From NCBI RefSeq assembly GCF_010894405.1, contig NZ_JAAIYA010000028.1:1-64000 (forward strand): a stretch of DNA of 64,000 nt, given 5' to 3'. The notes under the pieces were generated by a model. The model was not told the origin of the DNA. It saw only the letters and a program-made list of their open reading frames with translations, and did not search any database. This stretch comes from Pyxidicoccus caerfyrddinensis (GTDB lineage Bacteria > Myxococcota > Myxococcia > Myxococcales > Myxococcaceae). Each line of letters starts with the position of its first letter. The first letter of the stretch is position 1. The position numbers and the translations under genes were made by a program. Shown here in pieces: positions 24,233-34,718 of the stretch.

Positions 24233-27200
24233 ATGACATCCATCCAGCCAGGACCCACCCGGGTCATCCAACACCTGCTCACGCGTCTGACCCTTGCGCT
24301 CGCCTTCGTGCTGACGGTGCTGCCCATGGGCCGCGCGTGGGCGCAGCCGACGTATTCCATCTTCCCCGCGAACAGCACGCCCGCCGTCGCCTCGGTGACC
24401 AACGACTTCGCCGCCGTGGAGCTGGGCGTGAAGTTCAAGGCCGACGTGAATGGCGACATCGTCGGGCTGCGCTTCTACAAGGGCGCGAGCAACACCGGCA
24501 CGCACGTGGGCCATGTCTGGAGCGCCGCCGGTGCGCTGCTGGGCACCGCCACCTTCACCAATGAGACGGCCTCCGGCTGGCAGCAGGTGACGCTCACCAC
24601 GCCGGTGCCCGTCACCGCCGGCACCACCTACGTGGCCTCGTACCACGCGCCGGGTGGCGCCTATGCCTTCACCGACTTCGGGCTCTCCGCGGGCGCGGAT
24701 GCGCCGCCCATGCACGCGCTGGCCGGGCCCACCAACGGCGGCAACGGCGTCTTCGCGTACGGCACCGCGGGCACCTTCCCCACCAACAGCTTCCACGACG
24801 CCAACTACTGGGTGGACGTGGTCTTCCGCCCGGCCGCCCCCGTCACCCTCTGGCCGGCCACCGCCACGCCCACCGTCGCCTCGGTGACCAATGACTCCAC
24901 CGCGGTGGAGCTGGGCGTGAAGTTCAAGACCGACGTGAGCGGCAACGTGCTGGGCATCCGCTTCTACAAGGGCACGGCCAACACGGGCACGCACGTGGGC
25001 AACTTGTGGAGCGCCGCGGGTGCACTGCTGGGCACCGCCACCTTCACCGGCGAGACGGCCTCCGGCTGGCAGCAGGTGACGTTCGCGACGCCGGTGGCCA
25101 TCGCCGCCAACACCACGTACATCGCCTCGTACCACGCGCCTGTCGGCTCCTACGCCTTCGACAACGGCGGGCTCGCGGGGGGCCTGAATGCTCCCCCCCT
25201 GTACGCGCTTCCCGGCACCACGAGCGGCGGCAACGGCGTCTACAAGTACGGCCCCGCCGGCACCTTCCCCACCGACAGCTTCCAGAACTCCAACTATTGG
25301 GTGGACGTGGTCTTCCAGGCCACGGGCGCGCCGCCTCCGACGCCGCCTCCCGCCGGCAACACCTACAGCCTCTTCCCCGCCACCGCGACGCCGGCCAATG
25401 CCACGGCCAACGACACGTCTTCCATCGAGGTGGGCGTGAAGTTCCGCGCGGACGTGGACGGCAGGGTGAAGGGCCTGCGCTTCTACAAGGGCGCGGGCAA
25501 CAGCGGCACGCACGTGGGCAATCTGTGGAGCAGCGCCGGGGCGAACCTGGCCAGCGCCACCTTCACCAGCGAGACGGCCGCGGGCTGGCAGCAGATGAGC
25601 TTCGCCACGCCGGTGTCCATCACCGCGGGCACCACGTACGTGGCCTCGTACCTCGCGCCGTTCGGCGGCTACTCCTTCGACTCCAACGGCCTGGCCAGCG
25701 GCGTGGACGCGCCGCCCCTGCACGCGCAGCCCGGGACGACGAGCGGCGGCAACGGCGTGTTTGCCTATGGCGCGCTGTCCACCTTCCCCAACAGCAGCTA
25801 CCAGAACTCCAACTACTGGGTGGACGTGGTCTTCGAGCCGACCAGCGCCCTGCCCCGTCCGGGCCTCTTCGGCTCCGGCCCGGTGCTGGTGGCCACCGAC
25901 CCGACCAACCACTTCACCGACTACCTGAAGGAGGTGCTCAAGGCGGAAGGGCTCACCACCTTCGCCACCACCGACGCGGGCAACATCGGCGGCTCGGTGT
26001 CGCTCAATGACTACAAGGTGCTCATCCTCGGCGAGGAGACGCTGAGCGCGGCCCAGGTGACGCTCGTCACCAACTGGGTGAACGCGGGCGGCAGCCTCAT
26101 CGCCATGCGCCCCGCGGCCAACCTCGACGCGCTGCTCGGACTCAACGCGTCCGCGGGCACGCAGGACAACGGCTACCTGCTCATCGACACCACGCAGGCG
26201 CCGGGCACCGGCCTCACCGCGGAGACGATGCAGTACCACGGCACCGCGGACCGCCACACCGTGGCGTCCGGCACGCGTGCCGTGGCCACGCTGTACTCGG
26301 ACGCCACCACGCCCACCACGTACGCGGCCATCACCCTGCGCACGGTGGGCAGCGGCACGGCCATGGCCTTCGCGTTCGACCTGGCGAAGTCCGTCGTCCT
26401 CACGCGCCAGGGCAACCCGGCGTGGCAGGGGCAGAACCGCGACGGCTCCTCCATTGGCCCGGGCGCGCGCGCCAGCGACATGTTCTACGGCAACGCGTCC
26501 TTCGACCCGAAGCCGGACTGGGTGAACCTGGGCAAGGTGCAGATTCCCCAGGCGGACGAGCAGCAGCGGCTGCTGGCCAACATGATTCACCTCACCAGCG
26601 CCACCCCGCTGCCGCGCCTCTGGTACTTCCCCAGCGCGAAGAAGGCGGTGGTGGTGATGACGGGCGACGGGCACCCGGGCGGCGCAATCAATCAGCGCTG
26701 GCAGAACTACCTGACGGCCAGCCCCACGGGCTGCAGCCTGGATGACTGGCAGTGCGTGCGCGGCACCGTCTACGACTTCGTCGGCGGGCTCACCGCGACG
26801 CAGGCGACGAGCTACACGACCCAGGGCTTCGAGTACGCCCTCCACATCAACACCAACTGCGGCGACTACACGTCCACCTCGTTGGACCCGCAGTTCTACA
26901 CGCCGCAGCTCGCGAGCTTCGCGTCGTCGTACCCGGGCATTCCCGCGCCCACCACCAACCGCACGCACTGCATCGCGTTCAGCGACTGGGCCACGCAGCC
27001 GAAGGTGTCGCTGAGCCACGGCATCCGGATGGACACGAACTACTACTACTGGCCGGACTACTGGGTGCAGGACCGTCCGGGCATGTTCACCGGCTCGGGC
27101 CTGGCCATGCGCTTCGCGGACGTGGACGGCACGCCCATCGACGTCTACCAGCTCGCCACGCAGATGACGGACGAGTCGGGCCAGTCCTACCCGCTGCACA

Positions 27201-27622
27201 TCGACACGCTGCTGGCCAACGCGCTCGGGACGAAGGGCTACTACGGCGCCTTCAACGCCAACATGCACGTGGACTCGGACCCGTCCGCGGGCGCCTCGGG
27301 CTCGGCGGCCATCATCGCCTCGGCCCAGCGCGACGGCGTGTCCGTCATCACCGCGAAGCAGCTCCTCGCGTGGCTGGACGCACGAGAGGCCACGAGCGTG
27401 TCCTCCGTCGCCTTCACCGGCACGGTGCTCACCTTCACCGTGGCCTCGCCGGCGCGCAACCTGTCGCTCATGGTGCCCACGCGCACGGCGGCGGGCCGCA
27501 CGCTCGTCTCGGTGAGCCGCAACGGCTCGGCGGTGACGACGACGACGCAGACCATCAAGGGCGTGGGCTTCGCGTTCATCAATGGCGCGCAGGCCGGCAC
27601 CTACACGGCCACCTACAACTGA
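24233..27622 (+). CDS. Exported protein with three DUF4082 domains and a deacetylase-like C-terminal part
   Basis: The 1129-residue product has a signal peptide (1-38, ending GRAWAQ). Three DUF4082 modules of about 160 residues start near 41, 203 and 378; each has the ELGVKFKxDV opening, the GxRFYKG and GTHVGxLWS core and the NYWVDVVF end. Residues 545-780 form a Rossmann-like amidotransferase fold (VLVATDPTNHFTDYLKEVL). The last 330 residues contain VVVMTGDGHPGG, EYALHINTNCGDY and SHGIRMDTNYYYWPD, with Asp and His residues spaced as in NodB-type polysaccharide deacetylases, though the match is by eye. It is probably secreted and binds or trims surface polysaccharide. The three DUF4082 copies are similar at DNA level. 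Two terminator hairpins follow. Confidence 0.8.
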   Translation: MTSIQPGPTRVIQHLLTRLTLALAFVLTVLPMGRAWAQPTYSIFPANSTPAVASVTNDFAAVELGVKFKADVNGDIVGLRFYKGASNTGTHVGHVWSAAGALLGTATFTNETASGWQQVTLTTPVPVTAGTTYVASYHAPGGAYAFTDFGLSAGADAPPMHALAGPTNGGNGVFAYGTAGTFPTNSFHDANYWVDVVFRPAAPVTLWPATATPTVASVTNDSTAVELGVKFKTDVSGNVLGIRFYKGTANTGTHVGNLWSAAGALLGTATFTGETASGWQQVTFATPVAIAANTTYIASYHAPVGSYAFDNGGLAGGLNAPPLYALPGTTSGGNGVYKYGPAGTFPTDSFQNSNYWVDVVFQATGAPPPTPPPAGNTYSLFPATATPANATANDTSSIEVGVKFRADVDGRVKGLRFYKGAGNSGTHVGNLWSSAGANLASATFTSETAAGWQQMSFATPVSITAGTTYVASYLAPFGGYSFDSNGLASGVDAPPLHAQPGTTSGGNGVFAYGALSTFPNSSYQNSNYWVDVVFEPTSALPRPGLFGSGPVLVATDPTNHFTDYLKEVLKAEGLTTFATTDAGNIGGSVSLNDYKVLILGEETLSAAQVTLVTNWVNAGGSLIAMRPAANLDALLGLNASAGTQDNGYLLIDTTQAPGTGLTAETMQYHGTADRHTVASGTRAVATLYSDATTPTTYAAITLRTVGSGTAMAFAFDLAKSVVLTRQGNPAWQGQNRDGSSIGPGARASDMFYGNASFDPKPDWVNLGKVQIPQADEQQRLLANMIHLTSATPLPRLWYFPSAKKAVVVMTGDGHPGGAINQRWQNYLTASPTGCSLDDWQCVRGTVYDFVGGLTATQATSYTTQGFEYALHINTNCGDYTSTSLDPQFYTPQLASFASSYPGIPAPTTNRTHCIAFSDWATQPKVSLSHGIRMDTNYYYWPDYWVQDRPGMFTGSGLAMRFADVDGTPIDVYQLATQMTDESGQSYPLHIDTLLANALGTKGYYGAFNANMHVDSDPSAGASGSAAIIASAQRDGVSVITAKQLLAWLDAREATSVSSVAFTGTVLTFTVASPARNLSLMVPTRTAAGRTLVSVSRNGSAVTTTTQTIKGVGFAFINGAQAGTYTATYN

Positions 27623-27631
27623 GTCGCTCCC

Positions 27632-27691
27632 CACCCCGTCCCACGGGGTGAGACACCGGCGGCCCGGCGCGGAGTCTTCGCGCCGGGCCGC
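27632..27691 (+). terminator. Two tandem terminator hairpins
   Basis: The first hairpin is 8 bp (CACCCCGT at 27632-27639 with ACGGGGTG at 27643-27650). The second is a 13-bp stem (27659-27671 with 27679-27691, loop GAGTCTT) followed by ACTGTTTTC, a real T-run and so the most canonical terminator in the window. Confidence 0.8.
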
Positions 27692-27840
27692 ACTGTTTTC
27701 GCGCGAGGTGCGTGGACAGGCCCGACCCGACGTGGAGGGTGAGAGGGGCGGCGGGGTGCGTCTTGCGTCGGGTTGCCCGAGGGCTCTATGACGCGCCCCG
27801 GCCCGTCCCCCATTGGGCCCGTCCAAAGGACACACACCCC

Positions 27841-28512
27841 ATGCTCAAGAAGATTCTCGGTGGCCTCGCCGCCGTCATCCTCGTGCTCGTCGGCGTCATC
27901 GCCACCCGTCCCGCCGAGTTCAGCGTCCAGCGCAGCGCCACCCTGCCCGTGCCGGCCGACGCCGCCTTCGCGGTGGTGAATGACTTCCACCGCTGGAAGG
28001 AGTGGTCGCCGTGGGAGAAGCTGGACCCGCAGCAGAAGACCACGCACACCGGCGCGGAGTCCGGCACCGGCGCGGTCTACGCGTGGGTTGGCAACGACGA
28101 TGTCGGTGAAGGCCGGATGACCATCGAGGAGAGCAAGGTCAACGAGCTCGTCCGCATCAAGCTGGAGTTCATCAAGCCCTTCGCGGCCGTCAGCACCACC
28201 ACCTTCACCTTCAAGCCCGCCGAGGGCGGCACCGAGGTGACGTGGGTGATGGCCGGCAAGAACGACTTCATGAGCAAGGCCTTCAGCATGTTCGTCGACA
28301 TGGACAAGATGGTGGGCGGGGACTTCGAGCGGGGCCTGGCCAGCATGAAGACGGTGGCCGAGGCCGACGCGAAGAAGCACGCCGAGGCCGAGGCCGCGCG
28401 CGTGGCCGCCGAGAAGGCCGCCGCCGAGAAGGCCGCCGCCGAGGCCGCTGCTGCCGCCGCCGTCGCGCAGCCCGCCGAGGGCGCGCCCGTCGTCGCCGAG
28501 CCCACGCCGTGA
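27841..28512 (+). CDS. Membrane-anchored SRPBCC (START-like) family protein
   Basis: The 223-residue product has an N-terminal membrane helix (4-22, LGGLAAVILVLVGVIA) and then an SRPBCC ligand-binding fold over about 26-165. Family features are the opening VQRSATLPVPADAAFAVVNDFHRWKEWSPW and the closing GDFERGLASMKTVAE helix. The C-terminal 50 residues are an Ala/Glu/Lys coiled coil followed by a Pro/Ala tail. The fold usually binds a hydrophobic ligand; no ligand can be named. The gene stands alone between two terminators. Confidence 0.8.
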   Translation: MLKKILGGLAAVILVLVGVIATRPAEFSVQRSATLPVPADAAFAVVNDFHRWKEWSPWEKLDPQQKTTHTGAESGTGAVYAWVGNDDVGEGRMTIEESKVNELVRIKLEFIKPFAAVSTTTFTFKPAEGGTEVTWVMAGKNDFMSKAFSMFVDMDKMVGGDFERGLASMKTVAEADAKKHAEAEAARVAAEKAAAEKAAAEAAAAAAVAQPAEGAPVVAEPTP

Positions 28513-28530
28513 TGAGCCGCTGAGCTTCAC

Positions 28531-28570
28531 CGCGCCCCGTGCGATGCGGGCTTTCCGCTACCGGGGCGCG
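28531..28570 (+). terminator. Hairpin after the SRPBCC gene
   Basis: A 9-bp stem (CGCGCCCCG at 28531-28539 with CGGGGCGCG at 28562-28570) encloses a smaller inner stem GCGG/CCGC around CTTT. It lies 18 bases past the stop and has no T-run. Confidence 0.5.
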
Positions 28571-28627
28571 GCGCCGTTTCGCGCGCTCGTGGACATTGTC
28601 CCCGCGTGAAGCGCGCCGCAGTGCCCA

Positions 28628-28681
28628 CTCGCGGACGCCTCGCGGGCACCTCGCGGACGCGACGCTGCACCTCGCGACAAC
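28628..28681. promoter_or_regulatory. Helically phased 11-bp direct repeats upstream of the catalase gene
   Basis: Three contiguous copies of CTCGCGGRCRC start at 28628, 28639 and 28650, and a fourth, weaker copy (CTCGCGACAAC) starts at 28671. Spacings of 11, 11 and 21 bases place all four on one face of the helix. They lie 70-123 bases before the catalase start and are likely to be a regulator-binding array. Confidence 0.5.
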
Positions 28682-28700
28682 ACCAGCATACAGACCGCCT

Positions 28701-28719
28701 GTGCCGTTTCTTCCGGCAC
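28701..28719 (+). promoter_or_regulatory. Small hairpin in the catalase leader
   Basis: GTGCCG (28701-28706) pairs with CGGCAC (28714-28719) around the pyrimidine loop TTTCTTC. It ends 31 bases before the catalase ATG and may be part of the messenger leader. Confidence 0.25.
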
Positions 28720-28750
28720 GTTCACCTTCCCCCGCTGGTGACAGGTCTCT

Positions 28751-30895
<2,145 letters not shown>

Positions 30896-30923
30896 GCGCG
30901 CTCAGGCGCGGATGACGGTGACC

Positions 30924-30952
30924 GAGCGGCCCGAGGGAGTCCGGGCCTGCTC
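30924..30952. terminator. Hairpin between the catalase gene and a convergent gene
   Basis: GAGC-GGCCCG pairs with CGGGCC-T-GCTC, giving 10 bp with one bulged T and an 8-base loop. It lies midway between two stops that face each other. Confidence 0.45.
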
Positions 30953-30986
30953 GGCCCGGGTACGCTCGGCGATGGAGGGCTGGCCG

Positions 30987-31340
30987 CTATACGGGCTTGC
31001 GCTCAGGACCGACAAAGAGCGTCTCGGGTATCCACGGCTCGAAGGAGCGAAACGTCACCCGCTCAATGCGATTCTCTCGGACGTGGATGTCGGCAAGCGC
31101 ATGAGGGTGCCGGCAGCTCCCGCACCACTCGCTCCCCGCCATGTAGCCAACGGCGATGACCTCGTGCCATTCCGGGGAGCCATAGGTCTGACGCCTGGTC
31201 CCTTCCCAGCGGAGAACGTCGCCCACGGCGTAGTGCGGCATGTCGCCCACCGCGCCCAGATAGAACTGCCAATCCGCCGATGACGCCACACCGCAACGAG
31301 GGCATTCAACCTCGGCTGTCACCGTCGCGAAGAGGGCCAT
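30987..31340 (-). CDS. Small zinc-ribbon protein of unknown function (117 aa)
   Basis: The product has two CxxC knuckles, CPRC near residue 13 and CGSC near 73, which together would bind one zinc. Between them is a beta-rich stretch (FYLGAVGDMPHYAVGDVLRW). It has no signal peptide. The lone gene is about 27 bases downstream of the TRxxP protein gene on the same strand and may be co-transcribed with it. I recognise no family; a small metal-binding cytoplasmic protein is all that can be said. Confidence 0.6.
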   Translation of the reverse strand: MALFATVTAEVECPRCGVASSADWQFYLGAVGDMPHYAVGDVLRWEGTRRQTYGSPEWHEVIAVGYMAGSEWCGSCRHPHALADIHVRENRIERVTFRSFEPWIPETLFVGPERKPV

Positions 31341-31367
31341 TGCGTCAGTCTATCGCTCGCTGGCGGC

Positions 31368-32330
31368 TCAGCCCGGCATCCGCCCCACGTACAGTCCCAG
31401 CACGAAGGCCAGCACGGCGAGGGTGGCCACCCAGAACATCGGGACCCCCTTCGGCCGTGCACTGACCGGAGGGGCGACGCGCACCGCCGCCTGCTCCTCC
31501 GGGACGATGATGCGCACCTTGATGACGGCCTTCGTGAGCACGTCCTCCACGTCCGCCAGGAAGCGCTCGTACTCATCCGCCCGCATCTCCAGGGGCTCGC
31601 CGTGATGGCTCTCATACCGTTTCGCCACGCCCTCGAAGTTGCGCAGCTGCGCCTCGCGCTTGGACACGTCCACCCAGCCGCACATCAGCGAGGGCGAGTT
31701 GCCCTTCCGAGGCACGAGGGAAATCGCCTGCCGCGCCAGCTTGCCGCCCGCCGTGCTCGGCCCTTCCGGCTCGTCGATGCGCAGCACCCGATGCGGGCCC
31801 CGGCCATACATCTTCGAGGCCAGCGCGCGCCGCAGCTCCTCCGCGAGCAGCGCCGAGTGGTTCGCGAACATCGTCCGCAGCGCCGGAGACTCCTCCTCCG
31901 CCGCGACCTTCCCCTTCGCGGGCTCCAGCGGATTGAGCCGCACCACGCCCACCTTCTCCGGTGCCGGGCTCGTCCGCTTCTCCCCGCCCTTCGCCAGCCA
32001 GCCCGTCGCCGGCTTCGCGTTGGCCTTGCCCGCGGGCTTCTTGCTCTGGATGTCCGTGGCGACGTCCGCCGGCTCCCGTCCCTTTCCGGCCGCCTTGCCC
32101 GCCCGCGCGGGCTTGTCCTCCATGGGCCCCATGCGCGTCGCATTCGGGTCGCCCGCGCCCAATGGCGCCATGCGCGTCTCGATGGGCCCCGTCTCCAGGG
32201 GCGCCATGCGCGTCTCCTCGGGACGGCTGAGGATGGGGATGTCCCGCGTCGCGTCCGCGTCCTCTTCTGGCGCGATGCGTGTCTCGTCGGAGCGCCCCGG
32301 ATTGGCGGCCCTCCTCTTCCCGTTGGACAT
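31368..32330 (-). CDS. Tail-anchored protein with five N-terminal TRxxP motifs
   Basis: The 320-residue product has a disordered N-terminal half. Five threonines at 17, 28, 40, 52 and 65 each begin a TRxxP motif (TRIAP, TRDIP, TRMAP, TRMAP, TRMGP), spaced 11-13 residues apart and mostly preceded by an acidic or Asn residue. A soluble domain of about 150 residues follows (ALRTMFANHSALLAEELRRAL onward) and a single membrane helix ends the protein (FWVATLAVLAFVLGLYVG), so the bulk faces the cytoplasm. The threonine motifs look like phosphorylation sites for Hanks kinases read by FHA domains; several such kinases are in the window. The ribosome site GGGAGAGGG lies 7 bases upstream of the ATG. The function is unknown. 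Confidence 0.65.
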   Translation of the reverse strand: MSNGKRRAANPGRSDETRIAPEEDADATRDIPILSRPEETRMAPLETGPIETRMAPLGAGDPNATRMGPMEDKPARAGKAAGKGREPADVATDIQSKKPAGKANAKPATGWLAKGGEKRTSPAPEKVGVVRLNPLEPAKGKVAAEEESPALRTMFANHSALLAEELRRALASKMYGRGPHRVLRIDEPEGPSTAGGKLARQAISLVPRKGNSPSLMCGWVDVSKREAQLRNFEGVAKRYESHHGEPLEMRADEYERFLADVEDVLTKAVIKVRIIVPEEQAAVRVAPPVSARPKGVPMFWVATLAVLAFVLGLYVGRMPG

Positions 32331-32364
32331 GTGCGGCCCTCTCCCGGCGGAGCATACTTCAAGG

Positions 32365-32395
32365 CCGGGGCCCTGCCCGTCAACGGAGGCCCCGG
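32365..32395 (-). terminator. Hairpin downstream of pbpC
   Basis: An 8-bp stem (CCGGGGCC with GGCCCCGG) with a 15-base loop lies 11 bases beyond the pbpC stop on the - strand, between it and the next gene. Confidence 0.5.
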
Positions 32396-32405
32396 GCCAC
32401 CGTCC

Positions 32406-34718
32406 TCAAGGCACCAGGCGCACCGTCAGCGTGCGCGCGTCGGAGCGGCCCTGGTCATCCACGGCGCGCACCACGTAGGTGCCCGGCCGCGCAGCCCAGT
32501 GCAGGGGCTCGCCGCGCGGCGCGGTGCCCACGAGCTGCTCGTCCACGAACCAGAACACCCGCCGCACGTCCGCATCCGTCACCACCGCCAGCGGCACCGT
32601 CTGCGGCGCCGTCGCGGACACGCGCAGGTTGTAGTCCACGCCTTCCTCCGGCGTGGTGATTTGCGGCGCGGTGCCCTCGCTCGCGCGCTGCTCCAGCCCG
32701 CACGTCGCGTCCTCGGCGGGCGGCACGCGCCGGGGCATGCCCGCCTTCTGGAACAGGCGCAGCAGGTCCGACGGCCAGAACTCGAACACCTCCGCGCGCG
32801 TGGAAGGCCCGGGCGCGCACGTCCGCAGGCCCGTGCGCGTGTCCACCAGCACCTCGCGGTGCACGTCGCAGGCGCGGATGGGCGAGATGCCCGGGATGAA
32901 CCAGGTGCTCGCCTTGCGGTGACAGTGTGGCCCGGGGATGCCGCCGGACAGCGCGCACACCTGCACGCGGCTGACGCCGGGCGGCGGGGATGGGTGCACA
33001 CGCCGCACGTCCGAGTCCTTCGAGCGCAGCGAGTCCACCACCTCGAACATCAGCGGCGCGGCGGCCGTCTGTCCCACGAAGGCCGGGTTGGGCTGCCCGT
33101 CGAAGTTACCCACCCACACCGCGACGACATACGGCCCCACCACGCCCACGCTCCACGCATCCCGGAAGCCGGTGGACGTGCCCGTCTTCCACGACACCGG
33201 CACCGTGTCCCGCGCCCACTCGGCGCGGAAGGACTGCGCGGGCCTGGGGCCCTTCGCCAGCGCATCCAGCACCATGAAGCTGGCCTCGGCGCTCAGCATC
33301 CGCACGCCCTCGTCGCGGGGCGCATCCACGGACAGCCGCAGCGGGCGGAGCACGCCCCCATTGGCGAGCATGGCGTACAGCTCCGTGAGCTCCACCATGG
33401 ACACGCCCGCCGAGCCCAGCGCGAGCGACAGGCCGTAGTACGACTCCTCGCGCAGGCCCGTGACGCCGGCCTGCCGGAGGAAGCCATACAGCCCGGGCGC
33501 GCGGAGCTGCTTCGCCAGCGCCACCGCGGGGATGTTGCGGCTGCGCACCAGCGCTTCCTCCGCCGCGAGCGGCCCCACGTATTCGCCGTCGAAGTTCTCC
33601 GGGTCATACCCTCGGAAGCCGGTGGACGCGTCCTTCAGCATGGTGCGCGGGTGGAGCAGCCCCTGGTCGAAGCCCAGCCCGTAGATGAAGGGCTTGAGCG
33701 CCGAGCCCGGCGAGCGCTTCGCCTGCGTGCCATCCACCTGCCCGTCGATGCCCACGTCGAAGAAGTCCGCCGAGCCCACCGCCGCGCGCACCTCCAGCGT
33801 GCGCCAGTCCACCAGCATCGCCACCGCGTTGCGGATGCCCACCTCGCGCCGCCGCTCCACGTACTGCCGCACGTGACGTTCCAGCAGCCTCTGCATGGAG
33901 AGGTCCAACGTGCTCTTCACGCTGGAGCCCACGGGACTGGCCCGCAGCGCCCGGCCCACGAAGTGAGGCGCGAGGAAGGGCAATTCCTCCGGCGTGCGCA
34001 CCGGGAGCGGCTGGGACAGGTGCGTCCGGCGCTCGGCGTCCTCCGGGTGGAGCACGAGCCACCGCTCGAACAGGCGCAGCCGCGCCGCCGTCAGCGCACC
34101 GGCGTCCTTCCCCGGGTCTCTGCGCGCGGGGCTCTGCGGGACGACGGACAGGGTGAGCGCCTCCGCCAGCGTCAGCCGCTCCACGTCCTTCGCGAAGTAG
34201 ACGAGGCTGGCCGCCCCCACGCCCTCCACGTTGCGGCCATACGGCGCGAGGTTGAGGTACGCCTCCAGGATTTCGTCCTTGGAGTAGGTGCACTCCAACT
34301 GCAGCGCCCGCAACATCTGCCACAGCTTGCCGCCCGGCGTGCGCGACTCGATGCCGTAGCGGATGCGGGCCAGCTGCATGGTGAGTGTGGAGCCGCCCAT
34401 GCGGCGCCCGCGCGCCAGGTACGTGCTCCACACGGCGCGGACCAGCGCCACGGGGTTGACGCCGATGTGCTCGCGGAAGTGCTGGTCCTCGTGGAGCAGC
34501 GTGGCCTCCACCAGTACCGGGGGAATCCGCTCCAGCGGCACCCAGAGCCGGTACTTCTCGTCCGGCGACAGGGTGAGCCGGAGCAGCCGCCCCTCACGGT
34601 CGAACACCGCCTGCGAGAAGCCCAGCTCCTCGCGCAGCGGCGGCCGGGGCACCGCGGCGTACAGCACCGCGAGCCCCACCACCGCGAGCAGCCACCGGCG
34701 CAACCCGCGACGCTTCAC
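32406..34718 (-). CDS. pbpC: Penicillin-binding protein 1C (bifunctional transglycosylase/transpeptidase)
   Basis: The 770-residue product has an N-terminal membrane anchor (8-24), a GT51 transglycosylase domain with EDQHFREHIG and GGSTLTMQLAR, and a transpeptidase domain with SxxK nucleophile Ser339/Lys342 (in SPGSALKPF), the SRN motif in RSRNIPAV and KTG at 511-513. The last 90 residues are the small beta domain typical of PBP1C. It polymerises and cross-links peptidoglycan in the periplasm. Its ATG overlaps the stop of the alpha-2-macroglobulin gene by 4 bases (ATGA), the same pairing known from E. coli yfhM-pbpC, which is thought to couple wall repair with protease trapping. Confidence 0.95.
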   Translation of the reverse strand: MKRRGLRRWLLAVVGLAVLYAAVPRPPLREELGFSQAVFDREGRLLRLTLSPDEKYRLWVPLERIPPVLVEATLLHEDQHFREHIGVNPVALVRAVWSTYLARGRRMGGSTLTMQLARIRYGIESRTPGGKLWQMLRALQLECTYSKDEILEAYLNLAPYGRNVEGVGAASLVYFAKDVERLTLAEALTLSVVPQSPARRDPGKDAGALTAARLRLFERWLVLHPEDAERRTHLSQPLPVRTPEELPFLAPHFVGRALRASPVGSSVKSTLDLSMQRLLERHVRQYVERRREVGIRNAVAMLVDWRTLEVRAAVGSADFFDVGIDGQVDGTQAKRSPGSALKPFIYGLGFDQGLLHPRTMLKDASTGFRGYDPENFDGEYVGPLAAEEALVRSRNIPAVALAKQLRAPGLYGFLRQAGVTGLREESYYGLSLALGSAGVSMVELTELYAMLANGGVLRPLRLSVDAPRDEGVRMLSAEASFMVLDALAKGPRPAQSFRAEWARDTVPVSWKTGTSTGFRDAWSVGVVGPYVVAVWVGNFDGQPNPAFVGQTAAAPLMFEVVDSLRSKDSDVRRVHPSPPPGVSRVQVCALSGGIPGPHCHRKASTWFIPGISPIRACDVHREVLVDTRTGLRTCAPGPSTRAEVFEFWPSDLLRLFQKAGMPRRVPPAEDATCGLEQRASEGTAPQITTPEEGVDYNLRVSATAPQTVPLAVVTDADVRRVFWFVDEQLVGTAPRGEPLHWAARPGTYVVRAVDDQGRSDARTLTVRLVP

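Noticed and set aside
24230-27835. Long - strand open frame of about 1200 codons opposite the DUF4082 gene
   Set aside because: Translation is His/Arg/Gly-rich nonsense; the + strand has a signal peptide and three domain repeats.
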